Of a DNA stretch of 64,000 nt, positions 50,587-59,181 are shown piece by piece (within the stretch, counting starts at the first letter, position 1; every line of letters starts with the position of its first letter). Source of the DNA: Streptomyces sp. NBC_01210 (GTDB lineage: Bacteria > Actinomycetota > Actinomycetes > Streptomycetales > Streptomycetaceae). The notes under the pieces were generated by a model. It had not been told where the DNA came from. It saw only the letters and a program-made list of their open reading frames with translations, and searched no databases. The position numbers and the translations under genes are program-made. The stretch is from assembly GCF_036010325.1 (NCBI RefSeq), contig NZ_CP108549.1:1736001-1800000 (forward strand), written 5' to 3'.

Positions 50587-53415
50587 TCAGCCCACCGAGC
50601 TGTACGCCACCACACCCCGCAGCAGCGCGTCGACCGCCCTGCGCGCGTTCTTGGCGACCGTGCTGCCCTCGCGCGGCGCGGCTGCCGCGATCTGGCCGAG
50701 GACGTCGATGACCTGCTTGCTCCAGCGGACGAAGTCGCCGGCAGGCATCTCCGCCTCGCGCAGCACCTCGTCCAGGCTCCGGTCGGAGGCCCACTGGTAC
50801 GCGGCCCAGGCGAAGCCGAGATCGGGTTCGCGCTGTCCGACACCCTCCGCCTGGTTGATCTTGAACTCTTCCTCCAGGGCGTCGAGCCGGCCCCAGATGT
50901 GCACCATCTCGCCGAGTGCGACCTTCGCCTTGCCCGCCGGGACCTTGGGCGCCACCGCGTCGTCCGACTGCCGCGCCTCGTACACCAACGCCGAGGCGCA
51001 GGCGGCCAGTTCGGCCGGACTGAGTCCCTCCCACACACCGTCACGCAGGCATTCGCTCGCCAGCAGATCCAGCTCGCCGTACAGCCGGGCGAGCCGCCTG
51101 CCGTGCTCGGTGACCTCGTCCGCGCGCAGATAGTCCAGCTCGGTCAGCAGCGCCACGATCCGGTCGAAGGTACGGGCGATGGTGTTCGTACGCCCCTCGA
51201 TGCGCCGCTCCAGCTGCTGGGTGTCGCGCTGCAGCCGGTGGTACCGCTCCGCCCACCGCGCATGATCCTCGCGCTCGTCGCAACCGTGGCAGGGGTGCGC
51301 GCGCAGCTCCGCACGGAGCCGGCTGATCTCACGGTCGTCGGCGGCCGCGGCCCGCTGCTTGCGGTGCCGCTCGGGAACGATGTGGCCGGCCTTCGTCCGC
51401 AGCGCGGACGCCAGATCGCGCCGCGACTGGGGCGAGCGTGGATTGAAGGACTTCGGGATCCGCATCCGCTCCAGCGCCTCGACCGGCACCGGGAAGTCCA
51501 TCGACGCCAGCCGCTTGACCTGCCGCTCGGCGGTCAGGACCAGCGGCCGCGGGCCGTCGTGCTGCTCGAAGCCGCGGTGGCCGTTACTACGTCCGGCCGG
51601 GAAGCCCGGGTCGAGCACCAGCGCGAGGCCCGCGAACTTGCCCGTCGGGACATGGATGACATCACCGGGCTTCAGCTTCTCCAGCGAGGAGGCCGCGGCG
51701 GCCCGCCGCTGTGCGACGCCCTGCTTGGCCAGCTCCGTCTCGCGGTCCTTGAGCTCACGGCGCAGCCGTGCGTACTCCTCGAAGTCCCCCAAGTGGCAGG
51801 TCATGCCCTCGCGGTAACCCTCGAGCCCCTCTTCGTTCTTCTGCACCTGGCGACTTATGCCGACGACCGACTTGTCCGCCTGGAACTGCGCGAACGACGT
51901 CTCGAGCAGCTCGCGCGAGCGGTGGCGCCCGAACTGCTGCACCAGATTGACGGCCATGTTGTACGAGGGCCTGAAGCTGGAGCGCAGGGGATATGTGCGG
52001 GTGCCCGCGAGACCGGCGAGTGCGGCCGGGTCCATGCCCCGCTGCCACAGCACCACCGCATGGCCCTCGACATCGATGCCGCGCCGTCCGGCCCGGCCGG
52101 TGAGCTGGGTGTACTCACCAGGGGTGATGTCGGCGTGCTGCTCGCCGTTCCACTTGACGAGCTTCTCCAACACCACTGACCGGGCAGGCATGTTGATGCC
52201 GAGCGCCAGTGTCTCGGTGGCGAAGACGGCCTTGACCAGACCGCGTACGAAGAGCTCTTCGACGACCTCCTTGAAGGTCGGCAGCATGCCGGCGTGGTGC
52301 GCGGCGATGCCCCGCTCCAGACCTTCCAACCACTCGTAGTAACCCAGGACATGCAGATCCTCGCCGGGGATGGCGGCGGTCCGCTCCTCGACGATCTCGC
52401 GCACCTTGAGCCGCGCTTCCTCGTCGTTGAGCCGCAGCCCCGCGTACATGCACTGCTGTACGGCAGCTTCGCAGCCCGCCCGGCTGAAGATGAAGGTGAT
52501 CGCGGGCAGCAGCCCTTCCGCGTCGAGCCGCTCGATGACCTCGGGCCGTCCCGGTGTCCAGATCCGGGTGCGCTGGCGCCGCTCACGCTCACGGTCCGCC
52601 TCACGGACCATCTTGCCGCGGCGGCGGTCGCGAGGGTTGTACGTGCGCTGGTTCTCCATCCGTGCCATGCGTACGAGATCGGGGTTGACCTCGCGCCGGG
52701 TCACACCGCGGCCGCCGTGGTCGGTCTCCTCCTCGAAGAGGTCGTACATCCGGCGGCCGGCCATGACGTGCTGCCACAGCGGCACGGGCCGGTGCTCGGA
52801 GACGATCACCTCGGTGTCGCCACGGACGGTGTCCAGCCAGTCGCCGAACTCCTCGGCGTTCGAAACGGTGGCCGACAGGGACACCAGGGTCACCGACTCA
52901 GGGAGGTGAATGATCACTTCCTCCCAGACGGCACCGCGGAAGCGGTCGGAGAGGTAGTGGACCTCGTCCATGACCACATGGCCGAGCCCGAACAGGGACT
53001 GCGAGCCCGCGTACAGCATGTTGCGCAGTACCTCGGTGGTCATCACGACCACCGGTGCCTCGGAGTTGACGCTGTTGTCGCCGGTGAGCAGGCCGACCTT
53101 GTCCGCGCCATAGCGCCTGGCGAGGTCGGTGTACTTCTGGTTGGACAGTGCCTTGATGGGTGTGGTGTAGAAGCATTTGCGGCCCTGCTGAAGAGCCAGG
53201 TGGACGGCGAACTCGCCGACGATGGTCTTGCCGGAGCCGGTGGGCGCCGCGACGAGCACGCCCTTGCCCGCTTCCAGGGCCTGACAGGCTTCGATCTGGA
53301 AGGGGTCCAGGTCGAATTCGTACAGCGCTCGGAAGGGGGCCAGCGCAGTGGCCTCCTCAGCGGCGCGGATACGGGCAGCGGCGTAGCGCTCAGCGGGAGA
53401 GAGGTCCTCGGTCAT
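50587..53415 (-). CDS. helY: DExH-box RNA helicase (HelY/Mtr4-like)
   Basis: 942-aa superfamily 2 helicase. Motifs in order: Walker A APTGSGKT, TTPIKALSNQKY, DEVH box VMDEVHYLSDRFRG, motif III LSATVSN, and motif VI QLTGRAGRRGID. A long DSHCT-like C-terminal domain follows (YNMAVNLVQQFGRHRSRELLETSFAQFQADKS). It likely remodels RNA in turnover with exonucleases. The ATG at 53415 (MTEDLSPAERY) is the common actinobacterial N-terminus; GTG 53424 and ATG 53439 are possible. The downstream tatC gene begins an adjoining leftward group. Confidence 0.93.
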   Translation of the reverse strand: MTEDLSPAERYAAARIRAAEEATALAPFRALYEFDLDPFQIEACQALEAGKGVLVAAPTGSGKTIVGEFAVHLALQQGRKCFYTTPIKALSNQKYTDLARRYGADKVGLLTGDNSVNSEAPVVVMTTEVLRNMLYAGSQSLFGLGHVVMDEVHYLSDRFRGAVWEEVIIHLPESVTLVSLSATVSNAEEFGDWLDTVRGDTEVIVSEHRPVPLWQHVMAGRRMYDLFEEETDHGGRGVTRREVNPDLVRMARMENQRTYNPRDRRRGKMVREADRERERRQRTRIWTPGRPEVIERLDAEGLLPAITFIFSRAGCEAAVQQCMYAGLRLNDEEARLKVREIVEERTAAIPGEDLHVLGYYEWLEGLERGIAAHHAGMLPTFKEVVEELFVRGLVKAVFATETLALGINMPARSVVLEKLVKWNGEQHADITPGEYTQLTGRAGRRGIDVEGHAVVLWQRGMDPAALAGLAGTRTYPLRSSFRPSYNMAVNLVQQFGRHRSRELLETSFAQFQADKSVVGISRQVQKNEEGLEGYREGMTCHLGDFEEYARLRRELKDRETELAKQGVAQRRAAAASSLEKLKPGDVIHVPTGKFAGLALVLDPGFPAGRSNGHRGFEQHDGPRPLVLTAERQVKRLASMDFPVPVEALERMRIPKSFNPRSPQSRRDLASALRTKAGHIVPERHRKQRAAAADDREISRLRAELRAHPCHGCDEREDHARWAERYHRLQRDTQQLERRIEGRTNTIARTFDRIVALLTELDYLRADEVTEHGRRLARLYGELDLLASECLRDGVWEGLSPAELAACASALVYEARQSDDAVAPKVPAGKAKVALGEMVHIWGRLDALEEEFKINQAEGVGQREPDLGFAWAAYQWASDRSLDEVLREAEMPAGDFVRWSKQVIDVLGQIAAAAPREGSTVAKNARRAVDALLRGVVAYSSVG

Positions 53416-53571
53416 CTTGCTCACGAGCCTACCCGTCACCTCTGACAGTGAGCGCGATCTTTAATTGACCGGGGCAAGTACCGGTACGGGCACCCGCACG
53501 GCGCCCGGAACGCACAAGCGGCCGGTTGCGCGGCGTGCGCGCCCCGGCCGCGTCCCGCGGTGGTACTGGCG

Positions 53572-53601
53572 AAAAAGGTGATCCCGCCGGTCATCCGGCG
53601 G
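53572..53601 (-). terminator. Hairpin and U-run after tatC
   Basis: 7-bp stem CCGCCGG/CCGGCGG with TCAT loop (53584-53601 as read on +), followed on the minus strand after 7 nt by five U (53572-53576). Downstream of the tatC stop. Confidence 0.5.
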
Positions 53602-53612
53602 ACCCGGCAAGG

Positions 53613-54560
53613 TCAGGTGATGTCGTCGTAACCGTTGATCCGGTTCGAACGCCCACCGTCCGCTTCGCCGCCGGTCTGTTCCGGTACGGAGCGCGCGGCC
53701 AGGACGGGCTCGACGTCACTGACGGCCTCGGGGGTCAGATCGAGGTCGGAGGCCTCATCGTCGTCCAGCTCGGCGTCCGGGTCGTGGCGGCGTCGCCGCT
53801 TGTCGTTCAGCAGCGAGAAGCCGACGGCCATGAAGTAGAGGATGCTGATCGGGCCGGCCAGCGCGATCATGCCGATCGGGTCCGTCGTCGGGGTGATCAC
53901 GGCACCGAAGACGAAGACACCCATGATGACGCCGCGCCACCACCGGGCCATGCGCCGACCGCTGAGGATGCCCGTGAGGTTGAGCATCACCAGCACGAGC
54001 GGCAGCTCGAAGGCGAGCCCGAAGACGAGCACCATCCGCAGCGTGAAATCGAGGACGTCGCCCAGCGACAGGATGTTCGCCGAGCCGTCCGGCGTAAGGC
54101 TGATCAGGACCTTCACGCTGACGGGGAGGATGAGGTACGCGAGGTAGGCACCGGCGGCGAACAGCGGTACCGCCGCGCCGACGAAGGCGTACGTGTACCT
54201 CTTCTCGCTCTTGTGCAGTCCAGGTGCCACGAAAGTCCAGAGCTGGTAGAGCCAGACCGGGCTCGCGACAACAAGGCCGGTGGTCAAGCTCAGCTGGATC
54301 GTCGTGCTGAAAGGCGCAATCAACGTGTTGAAGGAGACGATCGCGCAGTTTCCGCCGTTACTCGTCACGCCCGGCGGACATTTGGGCACCGACTTCGTCA
54401 GGAACTGCATGAGCTGCTCGCTGTACATCAGGGCCACAATCGTGACCGCCATGATGGCGAGCATTCCCTTCGCGAGCCGGTTGCGAAGCTCTCGCAGGTG
54501 CTCCACGAGAGGCATCCGCCCCTCGGGGTCCTTCTCCTGCTTGCGGGCAGACTTGAGCAA
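53613..54560 (-). CDS. tatC: Sec-independent (Tat) protein translocase TatC
   Basis: 315-aa membrane receptor of the twin-arginine pathway, which moves folded proteins across the membrane. Signature blocks: MPLVEHLRELRNRLAKGMLAIM, SPVWLYQLWTFVAPGLHKSEKRY, FGLAFELPLVLVMLNLTGIL and AVITPTTDPIGMIALAGPISILYFM. Six helices are followed by a 60-residue acidic actinobacterial tail. The start is a TTG codon (complement of 54558-54560) with GAGGA 6 nt upstream. TatA follows upstream at 63 bp, so the two form one group. Confidence 0.96.
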   Translation of the reverse strand: MLKSARKQEKDPEGRMPLVEHLRELRNRLAKGMLAIMAVTIVALMYSEQLMQFLTKSVPKCPPGVTSNGGNCAIVSFNTLIAPFSTTIQLSLTTGLVVASPVWLYQLWTFVAPGLHKSEKRYTYAFVGAAVPLFAAGAYLAYLILPVSVKVLISLTPDGSANILSLGDVLDFTLRMVLVFGLAFELPLVLVMLNLTGILSGRRMARWWRGVIMGVFVFGAVITPTTDPIGMIALAGPISILYFMAVGFSLLNDKRRRRHDPDAELDDDEASDLDLTPEAVSDVEPVLAARSVPEQTGGEADGGRSNRINGYDDIT

Positions 54561-54623
54561 CCCACGTCCTCATCTCGTGCGGCAGGCCATCACCGTTGTT
54601 TCGGTGCGTGCGGCGGCCCAGGG

Positions 54624-54911
54624 TCAGCGCTTGGTGGTGTCGGTCGGCTCGGTCACGGGCCGTGAGCTGGTCACATCACCGGGCGCGGCCTGGATGGTGC
54701 GCGACGGGGGCTGGTCCTGGGCGGCGCCTGGCTGCGGCGGGTCGGCCGGGGCGCTCTGCGTGTCGTCCGACTTCATGGCCTTGGCCTCACTCTTGAGGAT
54801 TCGGGCCGACTTGCCCAGCGAACGGGCCATGTCCGGAAGCTTCTTGGCGCCGAACAGCAGGACGATGACGACGAGGATGAGAATAATCTCGGTGGGGCCG
54901 AGCCTACCCAT
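54624..54911 (-). CDS. tatA: Sec-independent (Tat) protein translocase TatA
   Basis: 95 aa. One N-terminal helix (TEIILILVVIVLLFGAKKLPDMARSLGKSARILK) with the FGxKKLP hinge, then an amphipathic helix and a Pro/Ala-rich tail. It polymerises to form the Tat pore with TatC. AAGG lies 9 nt before the ATG. The Ser/Pro tail is normal for Streptomyces TatA. Confidence 0.95.
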   Translation of the reverse strand: MGRLGPTEIILILVVIVLLFGAKKLPDMARSLGKSARILKSEAKAMKSDDTQSAPADPPQPGAAQDQPPSRTIQAAPGDVTSSRPVTEPTDTTKR

Positions 54912-55125
54912 AGCTGTTTACCTTCTTCACCGAGGCGACAGGGAGTCTGATTGCCCGACTGCCGGACAAATGTCTGGCCACCGCGCTGCCAGCGATCGTA
55001 ACCCGCAGAAGTAAACAAATGGCAATGCCTGCGCATACGCACGATTTGCAACCCGTGCCCCCACTGTCCGGGCCGCCACCAGCAGCGTACCGCTCGCGGT
55101 TCCGGCGCAGCAGAGTGCACCCGGG

Positions 55126-55323
55126 CTATCGCAAGGCGTCACCGGTGCGGGCCAGACCGGTCGCCGCGTTCTCCAGATCCTCCGCGGCACGGTTGATCCG
55201 CTCCGTGGTGCGGGCCACTTCGATACCCAGCCGCTGGGCCTCGAGAAAGACGCGGATACCGAGAATGCCGAGTACAGCGATCCCGAGGAAGCCAAGGGCG
55301 ATGGCGAGCATGGGCCGGAGCAT
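55126..55323 (-). CDS. Small single-pass membrane protein
   Basis: 65 aa: one N-terminal membrane helix (MLRPMLAIALGFLGIAVLGILGIRVFL) and a helical, charged tail (EAQRLGIEVARTTERINRAAEDLENAATGLA) likely forming a coiled coil in the cytoplasm. No known function; it is seen next to tatA in other streptomycetes. TAGGTT lies 6 nt before the ATG, i.e. a probable leaderless start, overlapping the end of the upstream zinc-ribbon gene region. Confidence 0.75.
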   Translation of the reverse strand: MLRPMLAIALGFLGIAVLGILGIRVFLEAQRLGIEVARTTERINRAAEDLENAATGLARTGDALR

Positions 55324-55342
55324 GGGCAGAACCTAGACCATT

Positions 55343-55597
55343 CTAGACGGTGGAGTAGAGGCGCAGAGTCCGTACGCCGCCGCCGGTGAGGAGCTCGACG
55401 ATGCGCTCCCCGGCCGGCTTGCGGACGGCCATGTCGCACTCGGGGCAGGTGAAGGAGTAGAAGGTGGTGCGGCGGCTGGCTCCGATGGCGAGCCGCAGCG
55501 CCCCTGCGGAGAGCTCGAAACGAGCGCGGCACTCGGGGCACGCGGCCTTGTAGAGGACCGGCCCCACCGTCGCCGGAATTCCAGACATCACAGACAT
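55343..55597 (-). CDS. Zinc-ribbon protein
   Basis: 84 aa with two CPEC knuckles (AACPECRARFEL and FTCPECDMAV) about 25 residues apart, forming one zinc ribbon. The start region MSVMSGIPATVGP is followed by the ribbon at residue 20; the C-terminal half is a beta-rich segment (ERIVELLTGGGVRTLRLYSTV). Function unknown. GGGGA lies 10 nt upstream of the ATG. Placed between the PafC gene and the small membrane-protein gene, all leftward. Confidence 0.8.
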   Translation of the reverse strand: MSVMSGIPATVGPVLYKAACPECRARFELSAGALRLAIGASRRTTFYSFTCPECDMAVRKPAGERIVELLTGGGVRTLRLYSTV

Positions 55598-55639
55598 ACC
55601 GCGCGAATCCCCTTATTTCTGAGCGTCATGGGCAGCGAG

Positions 55640-56608
55640 TTATTCCTGGGCGTCATAGGCAGCGAGCGCCTCACGCGCCGCCAGCCGGGCACTGTCCGTC
55701 AGGTCCTGCGGCGAGACGATCCGCCCGTCCCGCCCCAGCCGCAGCGCCAGCCGCCGCAGCGAAGCGGGAGCAGGCGTACGCAAAGTGATGCGCAGACCAC
55801 CCTCCGGCAGCTCCTCCGCGCTGTCGTGCGGGTAGTACTCGGCGACCCAGCGACCGCCGGGGCCGACCTCGACCACGACCTCCGGATCGTCCGCGGACGG
55901 CTGCACCAGCCCTTCGGACAGATCCCGCAGCTCGATCTCGGGCGGTGCGGCCGGGGCGTCGAGCAGCTTGATCTCGGCCACCCGGTCGAGACGGAAGGTC
56001 CTGCGCGCCTCGGAGAGACGGCACCATGCCTCCATATACGTATGACCCACCGCGAAGAGCCGGATCGGGTCCACCTCGCGCTCGGTGAGCTCGTCGCGCG
56101 CGGGCGAGTAGTACTTCAGCCACAGCCGCCGCCGCTCCGAGATCGCCCGGTCCACATCGGCGAAGACACCACCCTCGGACTGGAAGGTGACGGAGAGCCG
56201 GGAGCTCGCGCCGGCCGCCTCGCCCGCCGCGGTCTCCAGTTTGGCGGTGGCCCGCAGCAGCGCCTCGCGGTCGCCCTCGCGCAGCCCGGGCAGGGTGGCG
56301 ACGGCGCGCGCGGCCACCAGCAGGGCGGTCGCCTCGTCGGCAGCGAGCCGCAGCGGCTCAGCTGTACTCGTGCCGGACGCATCCGGATTGCGCCACCAGA
56401 TGCGGTCACCGTCAGTGTCGATGTCGAGCAGATCGCCGCCGCGGAAGCTGGTCCCGCACATCGGCAGTACGTCGAGGTCGGAGATCAGCTCGTCCTCGGT
56501 GATCCCGAAGGCGCGGGCGACGTCCCCCACGCGCGCGCCGGGGCGCTCGCGCAGATAGGTCACCAGCGAGAGCATTCGCCGGGTCTGGTCAATGGCGTTG
56601 GCGGCCAT
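55640..56608 (-). CDS. pafC: PafC, WYL-domain transcriptional activator subunit
   Basis: 322 aa. The N-terminal winged helix (RRMLSLVTYLRERPGARVGDVARAFGITEDELISDLDVLPMCG) is followed by a WYL domain (SERRRLWLKYYSPARDELTEREVDPIRLFAVGHTYMEAWCRLSEARRTFRLDRVAEI) and a C-terminal WCX extension. With PafB it activates DNA-damage genes in actinobacteria, sensing single-stranded DNA. It lies 17 bp after pafB in the same leftward operon. Confidence 0.92.
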   Translation of the reverse strand: MAANAIDQTRRMLSLVTYLRERPGARVGDVARAFGITEDELISDLDVLPMCGTSFRGGDLLDIDTDGDRIWWRNPDASGTSTAEPLRLAADEATALLVAARAVATLPGLREGDREALLRATAKLETAAGEAAGASSRLSVTFQSEGGVFADVDRAISERRRLWLKYYSPARDELTEREVDPIRLFAVGHTYMEAWCRLSEARRTFRLDRVAEIKLLDAPAAPPEIELRDLSEGLVQPSADDPEVVVEVGPGGRWVAEYYPHDSAEELPEGGLRITLRTPAPASLRRLALRLGRDGRIVSPQDLTDSARLAAREALAAYDAQE

Positions 56609-56625
56609 GGTTGTACGAGTCCCCC

Positions 56626-57582
56626 TCAGCCCTTGGCCACGGCACGGAGCCGGTCGACCACATCGGCCCGCAGATCCGCGGGCTCCAGTACGACGACGTC
56701 CGGGCCGAATTCCACGAGCCAGGCATCGAGCCCGTGCCCGTACGGAATCTCCAACTCGTCCCAGCCCTCGCCCAGTTCCCGGATGGACTGTGCTCTTGAG
56801 CGCAGCGGATAGCCGCAGCCGGCGCGCAGCCGGATCACCGCGGAGCGGGTCGCGGTCTCACCCGCCCAGCTCTCGACGGTCTCACGGACGGTCACGACGT
56901 CGGGCACGGGCGCGGTGAACGAGCCGACGCGGGAGCGGACCCGGCCGGTGATACGGGAGAGCCGGAAGACCCGCTCGGCGCCCCGGTCCCGGTCCCAGCC
57001 GGCGAGGTACCAGTGACCGCGCCAGAACTCGAGCGTCCATGGTTCGACCTGGCGCTGCTCGGGGCGGGCGGCATTGGCCTTGCGGTAGTCGAAGACGACG
57101 GGCCGGCGGTCGCGGCAGGCGAGCATCAGCGGTTCGAAGGCGGCCTCATGGACCGGGATGCGGGGCTCGAGCGCGCTGTGATGGGCCTCGTACGAATCCC
57201 CGGCCTCGGGCATACCGGCCGCGCGCAGCTTCTGCAGGGCGCCGCTGGCGGCTCCGGCCAGCCGCGCCTGCTGCCAGACCTTGGCCGCGAGGCCGAGGGC
57301 AGCGGCCTCCTCGGCGTCCAGTGTGATGGCGGGCAGCCGGTTGGAGTCGCGGCGGGCGAGATAGCCGGTGTCGCCGTCGAGGTTCTCCACCGTCTCGATG
57401 ACCAGGCCGAGTTCGCGCAGATCGTCCTTGTCGCGCTCGAACATCCGGTTGAAGGAGTCGTCGGAGCCGGCCTCCAGATAGGCCTCGATGGACCCGCGCA
57501 GCTCGCGCTTGCTGAGCGGACGCCGGGTCCCCAGCAGGCACAGCGCCAGATTCATCAGCCGCTCGGCCTTGGCAATGGCCAT
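56626..57582 (-). CDS. pafB: PafB, WYL-domain transcriptional activator subunit
   Basis: 318 aa. N-terminal HTH (AERLMNLALCLLGTRRPLSKRELRGSIEAYLEAGSDDSFNRMFERDKDDLRELG), then the WYL domain (DRRPVVFDYRKANAARPEQRQVEPWTLEFWRGHWYLAGWDRDRGAERVFRLSRI). Partner of PafC. The ATG at 57582 has GAAGGG 6 nt upstream and starts the usual MAIAKAERLMN. Despite its name it is not part of the proteasome ligase but neighbours it on the chromosome. Confidence 0.93.
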   Translation of the reverse strand: MAIAKAERLMNLALCLLGTRRPLSKRELRGSIEAYLEAGSDDSFNRMFERDKDDLRELGLVIETVENLDGDTGYLARRDSNRLPAITLDAEEAAALGLAAKVWQQARLAGAASGALQKLRAAGMPEAGDSYEAHHSALEPRIPVHEAAFEPLMLACRDRRPVVFDYRKANAARPEQRQVEPWTLEFWRGHWYLAGWDRDRGAERVFRLSRITGRVRSRVGSFTAPVPDVVTVRETVESWAGETATRSAVIRLRAGCGYPLRSRAQSIRELGEGWDELEIPYGHGLDAWLVEFGPDVVVLEPADLRADVVDRLRAVAKG

Positions 57583-57650
57583 CGACGCCCTTCGCCCCCA
57601 TCTACGTAGCACTTCTGAGCGTTGACCGTACCGCTCCGGGCTGTCGGGGC

Positions 57651-57688
57651 AAAAGCCGAGGGCCCATGCCAGACGGCATGGGCCCTCG
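57651..57688 (-). terminator. Intrinsic terminator after the FKBP gene
   Basis: Perfect 14-bp stem with AGAC loop (57657-57688; CGAGGGCCCATGCC and complement), followed on the minus strand by GCUUUUG. It separates the FKBP gene from pafB. Confidence 0.85.
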
Positions 57689-57710
57689 TTACGCTACGAA
57701 GCGATCGGAC

Positions 57711-58085
57711 TCAGACAGCAACCAGATCGCAGACGAAGATCAGCGTCTCGCCGGGAGCGATAGCGCCGCCACCGGCGCCGCGCTCGCCGTAGGCAAGGTG
57801 CGCGGGGATGATCAGCTGGCGACGGCCGCCGACCTTCATACCCTGCACGCCCTGGTCCCAGCCGGAGATGACCTGGCCGACACCGAGCTGGAACTGCAGC
57901 GGGGTGCCGCGGTTCCAGGACGCGTCGAACTCCTCGCCGGTGGAGAAGGCCACGCCCACGTAGTGGACGGAGACGGTGTCGCCGGCCTTGGCCACCGGTC
58001 CGTCACCCTCCCAGATGTCCTTGATCTCCAGGTCGGCCGGCGGCTCGCCACCCGGGAAATCGATCTCGGGCTTCTCGATGCTCAC
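57711..58085 (-). CDS. FKBP-type peptidyl-prolyl cis-trans isomerase
   Basis: 124-aa cytoplasmic single-domain FKBP: VSVHYVGVAFSTGEEFDASWNRGTPLQFQLGVGQVISGWDQGVQGMKVGGRRQLIIPAHLAYGERGAGG. The active-site Tyr/Asp/Phe/Trp set is visible. Cis-trans isomerisation of prolyl bonds during folding. GTG start with GAGGAG 7 nt upstream. A second FKBP gene, a lipoprotein, precedes it after 43 bp. Confidence 0.95.
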   Translation of the reverse strand: MSIEKPEIDFPGGEPPADLEIKDIWEGDGPVAKAGDTVSVHYVGVAFSTGEEFDASWNRGTPLQFQLGVGQVISGWDQGVQGMKVGGRRQLIIPAHLAYGERGAGGGAIAPGETLIFVCDLVAV

Positions 58086-58128
58086 TGAACTGCTCCTCTA
58101 AATGATGAACGGGGCAACCTGGACAGTC

Positions 58129-59073
58129 TTACACCTTTGTCAGAAGGTCCACGGCGAAGACGAGCGTCGAGTTCTTCGGGACGCCCTGCTTCTCCTCGGC
58201 CCCGAATGCCTGGTCCGGCGGGATGACCAGCAGCAGGCGGCTGCCGACCTTCTTGCCGACGAGACCGTCCTTGAGGCCCTTGAGCGTCACCTGCGCCAGC
58301 GGGAAGGTCTGGGGCTTGCCCCGCTGGTACGTGCTGTCGAACTTCTTGGCGCCGTTCCAGAGATAGGCCTCGTAGTTCACGATGACGGTGTCCTTCGCCG
58401 TGACCACCGGGCCCGTGCCCTCGAGCACGTAGTTGGAGACGAGCTTCTTCGGCGGGCCGGACTCCTTGGGGAAGGTGACCGAAGGGGCCTTGCCGTCGGT
58501 GTTGATGCCCACCTTCGGCAGGTCGATGTTGTCCTGTGCGACCTCGGTGCCCTTGGCGGACACCGGAATGGTGGTCGCCTTCAGAATATCGACGACGAAG
58601 ACCAGAGTGGAGTTGGCCGGGATCTGGTCGCCCTTGGCCTGATCCCCGTAACCGAGCGCCGGCGGGATCGACATCTCGACACGGCTGCCGACCTTCTGGC
58701 CCTCGAGGCCCTTCTCCCAGCCGGGGATGACATCGCCGGCACCGAGCGTGAGGTCGAGCGGTTCCTTGCGGTCGAAGCTGTTGTCGAACGGCTTGTCAGA
58801 AACCCAGGTCTGCCCGAGGTAATTGACCTGAAGGGCATCGCCCTTCTTGGTCGTCGCGCCGTTACCCTTGCTGATGACCTCGACCTTCAGCTCCTTGGGC
58901 GGATCACCTTCGCCCTTCGCCAGGGTCGGCTTCTGACCGAACTTGGCGCCGGCGGTGATCGCAGGCAGTCCGTTTTTGGACGAGGTGGAGTCGGAGCCCT
59001 TGTCGTCACTGCCGCACGCCACTGTCGACAACAGCAGCAAGGGGACGACGAGAAGGCCGGCAAGTCGGCGCAC
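58129..59073 (-). CDS. Lipoprotein with two FKBP isomerase domains
   Basis: 314 aa. Lipoprotein signal MRRLAGLLVVPLLLLSTVAC with the modified Cys20. Two FKBP domains follow, at about residues 62-167 (VNYLGQTWVSDKPFDNSF, GAGDVIPGWEKGL) and 210-314 (VNYEAYLWNGAKKFDSTYQ, KVGSRLLLVIPPDQAFG). It probably helps fold exported proteins outside the membrane. GTG start with GAGGA 4 nt upstream. The doubled FKBP arrangement next to pafA is common in Streptomyces. Confidence 0.93.
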   Translation of the reverse strand: MRRLAGLLVVPLLLLSTVACGSDDKGSDSTSSKNGLPAITAGAKFGQKPTLAKGEGDPPKELKVEVISKGNGATTKKGDALQVNYLGQTWVSDKPFDNSFDRKEPLDLTLGAGDVIPGWEKGLEGQKVGSRVEMSIPPALGYGDQAKGDQIPANSTLVFVVDILKATTIPVSAKGTEVAQDNIDLPKVGINTDGKAPSVTFPKESGPPKKLVSNYVLEGTGPVVTAKDTVIVNYEAYLWNGAKKFDSTYQRGKPQTFPLAQVTLKGLKDGLVGKKVGSRLLLVIPPDQAFGAEEKQGVPKNSTLVFAVDLLTKV

Positions 59074-59129
59074 GTGTTCCTCAGATCTCAGACGGCACAG
59101 TAGTTGCCCGACACTCTAGGGCGTGCCAA

Positions 59130-59157
59130 GGGCCCCGTACGAGGACGTACGGGGCCC
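59130..59157 (-). terminator. Hairpin after pafA
   Basis: Perfect 12-bp stem GGGCCCCGTACG/CGTACGGGGCCC with AGGA loop, 25 bp past the pafA stop and before the FKBP lipoprotein start. Confidence 0.8.
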
Positions 59158-59181
59158 GAGTCGCGTTCCACCGGGTGGCGG

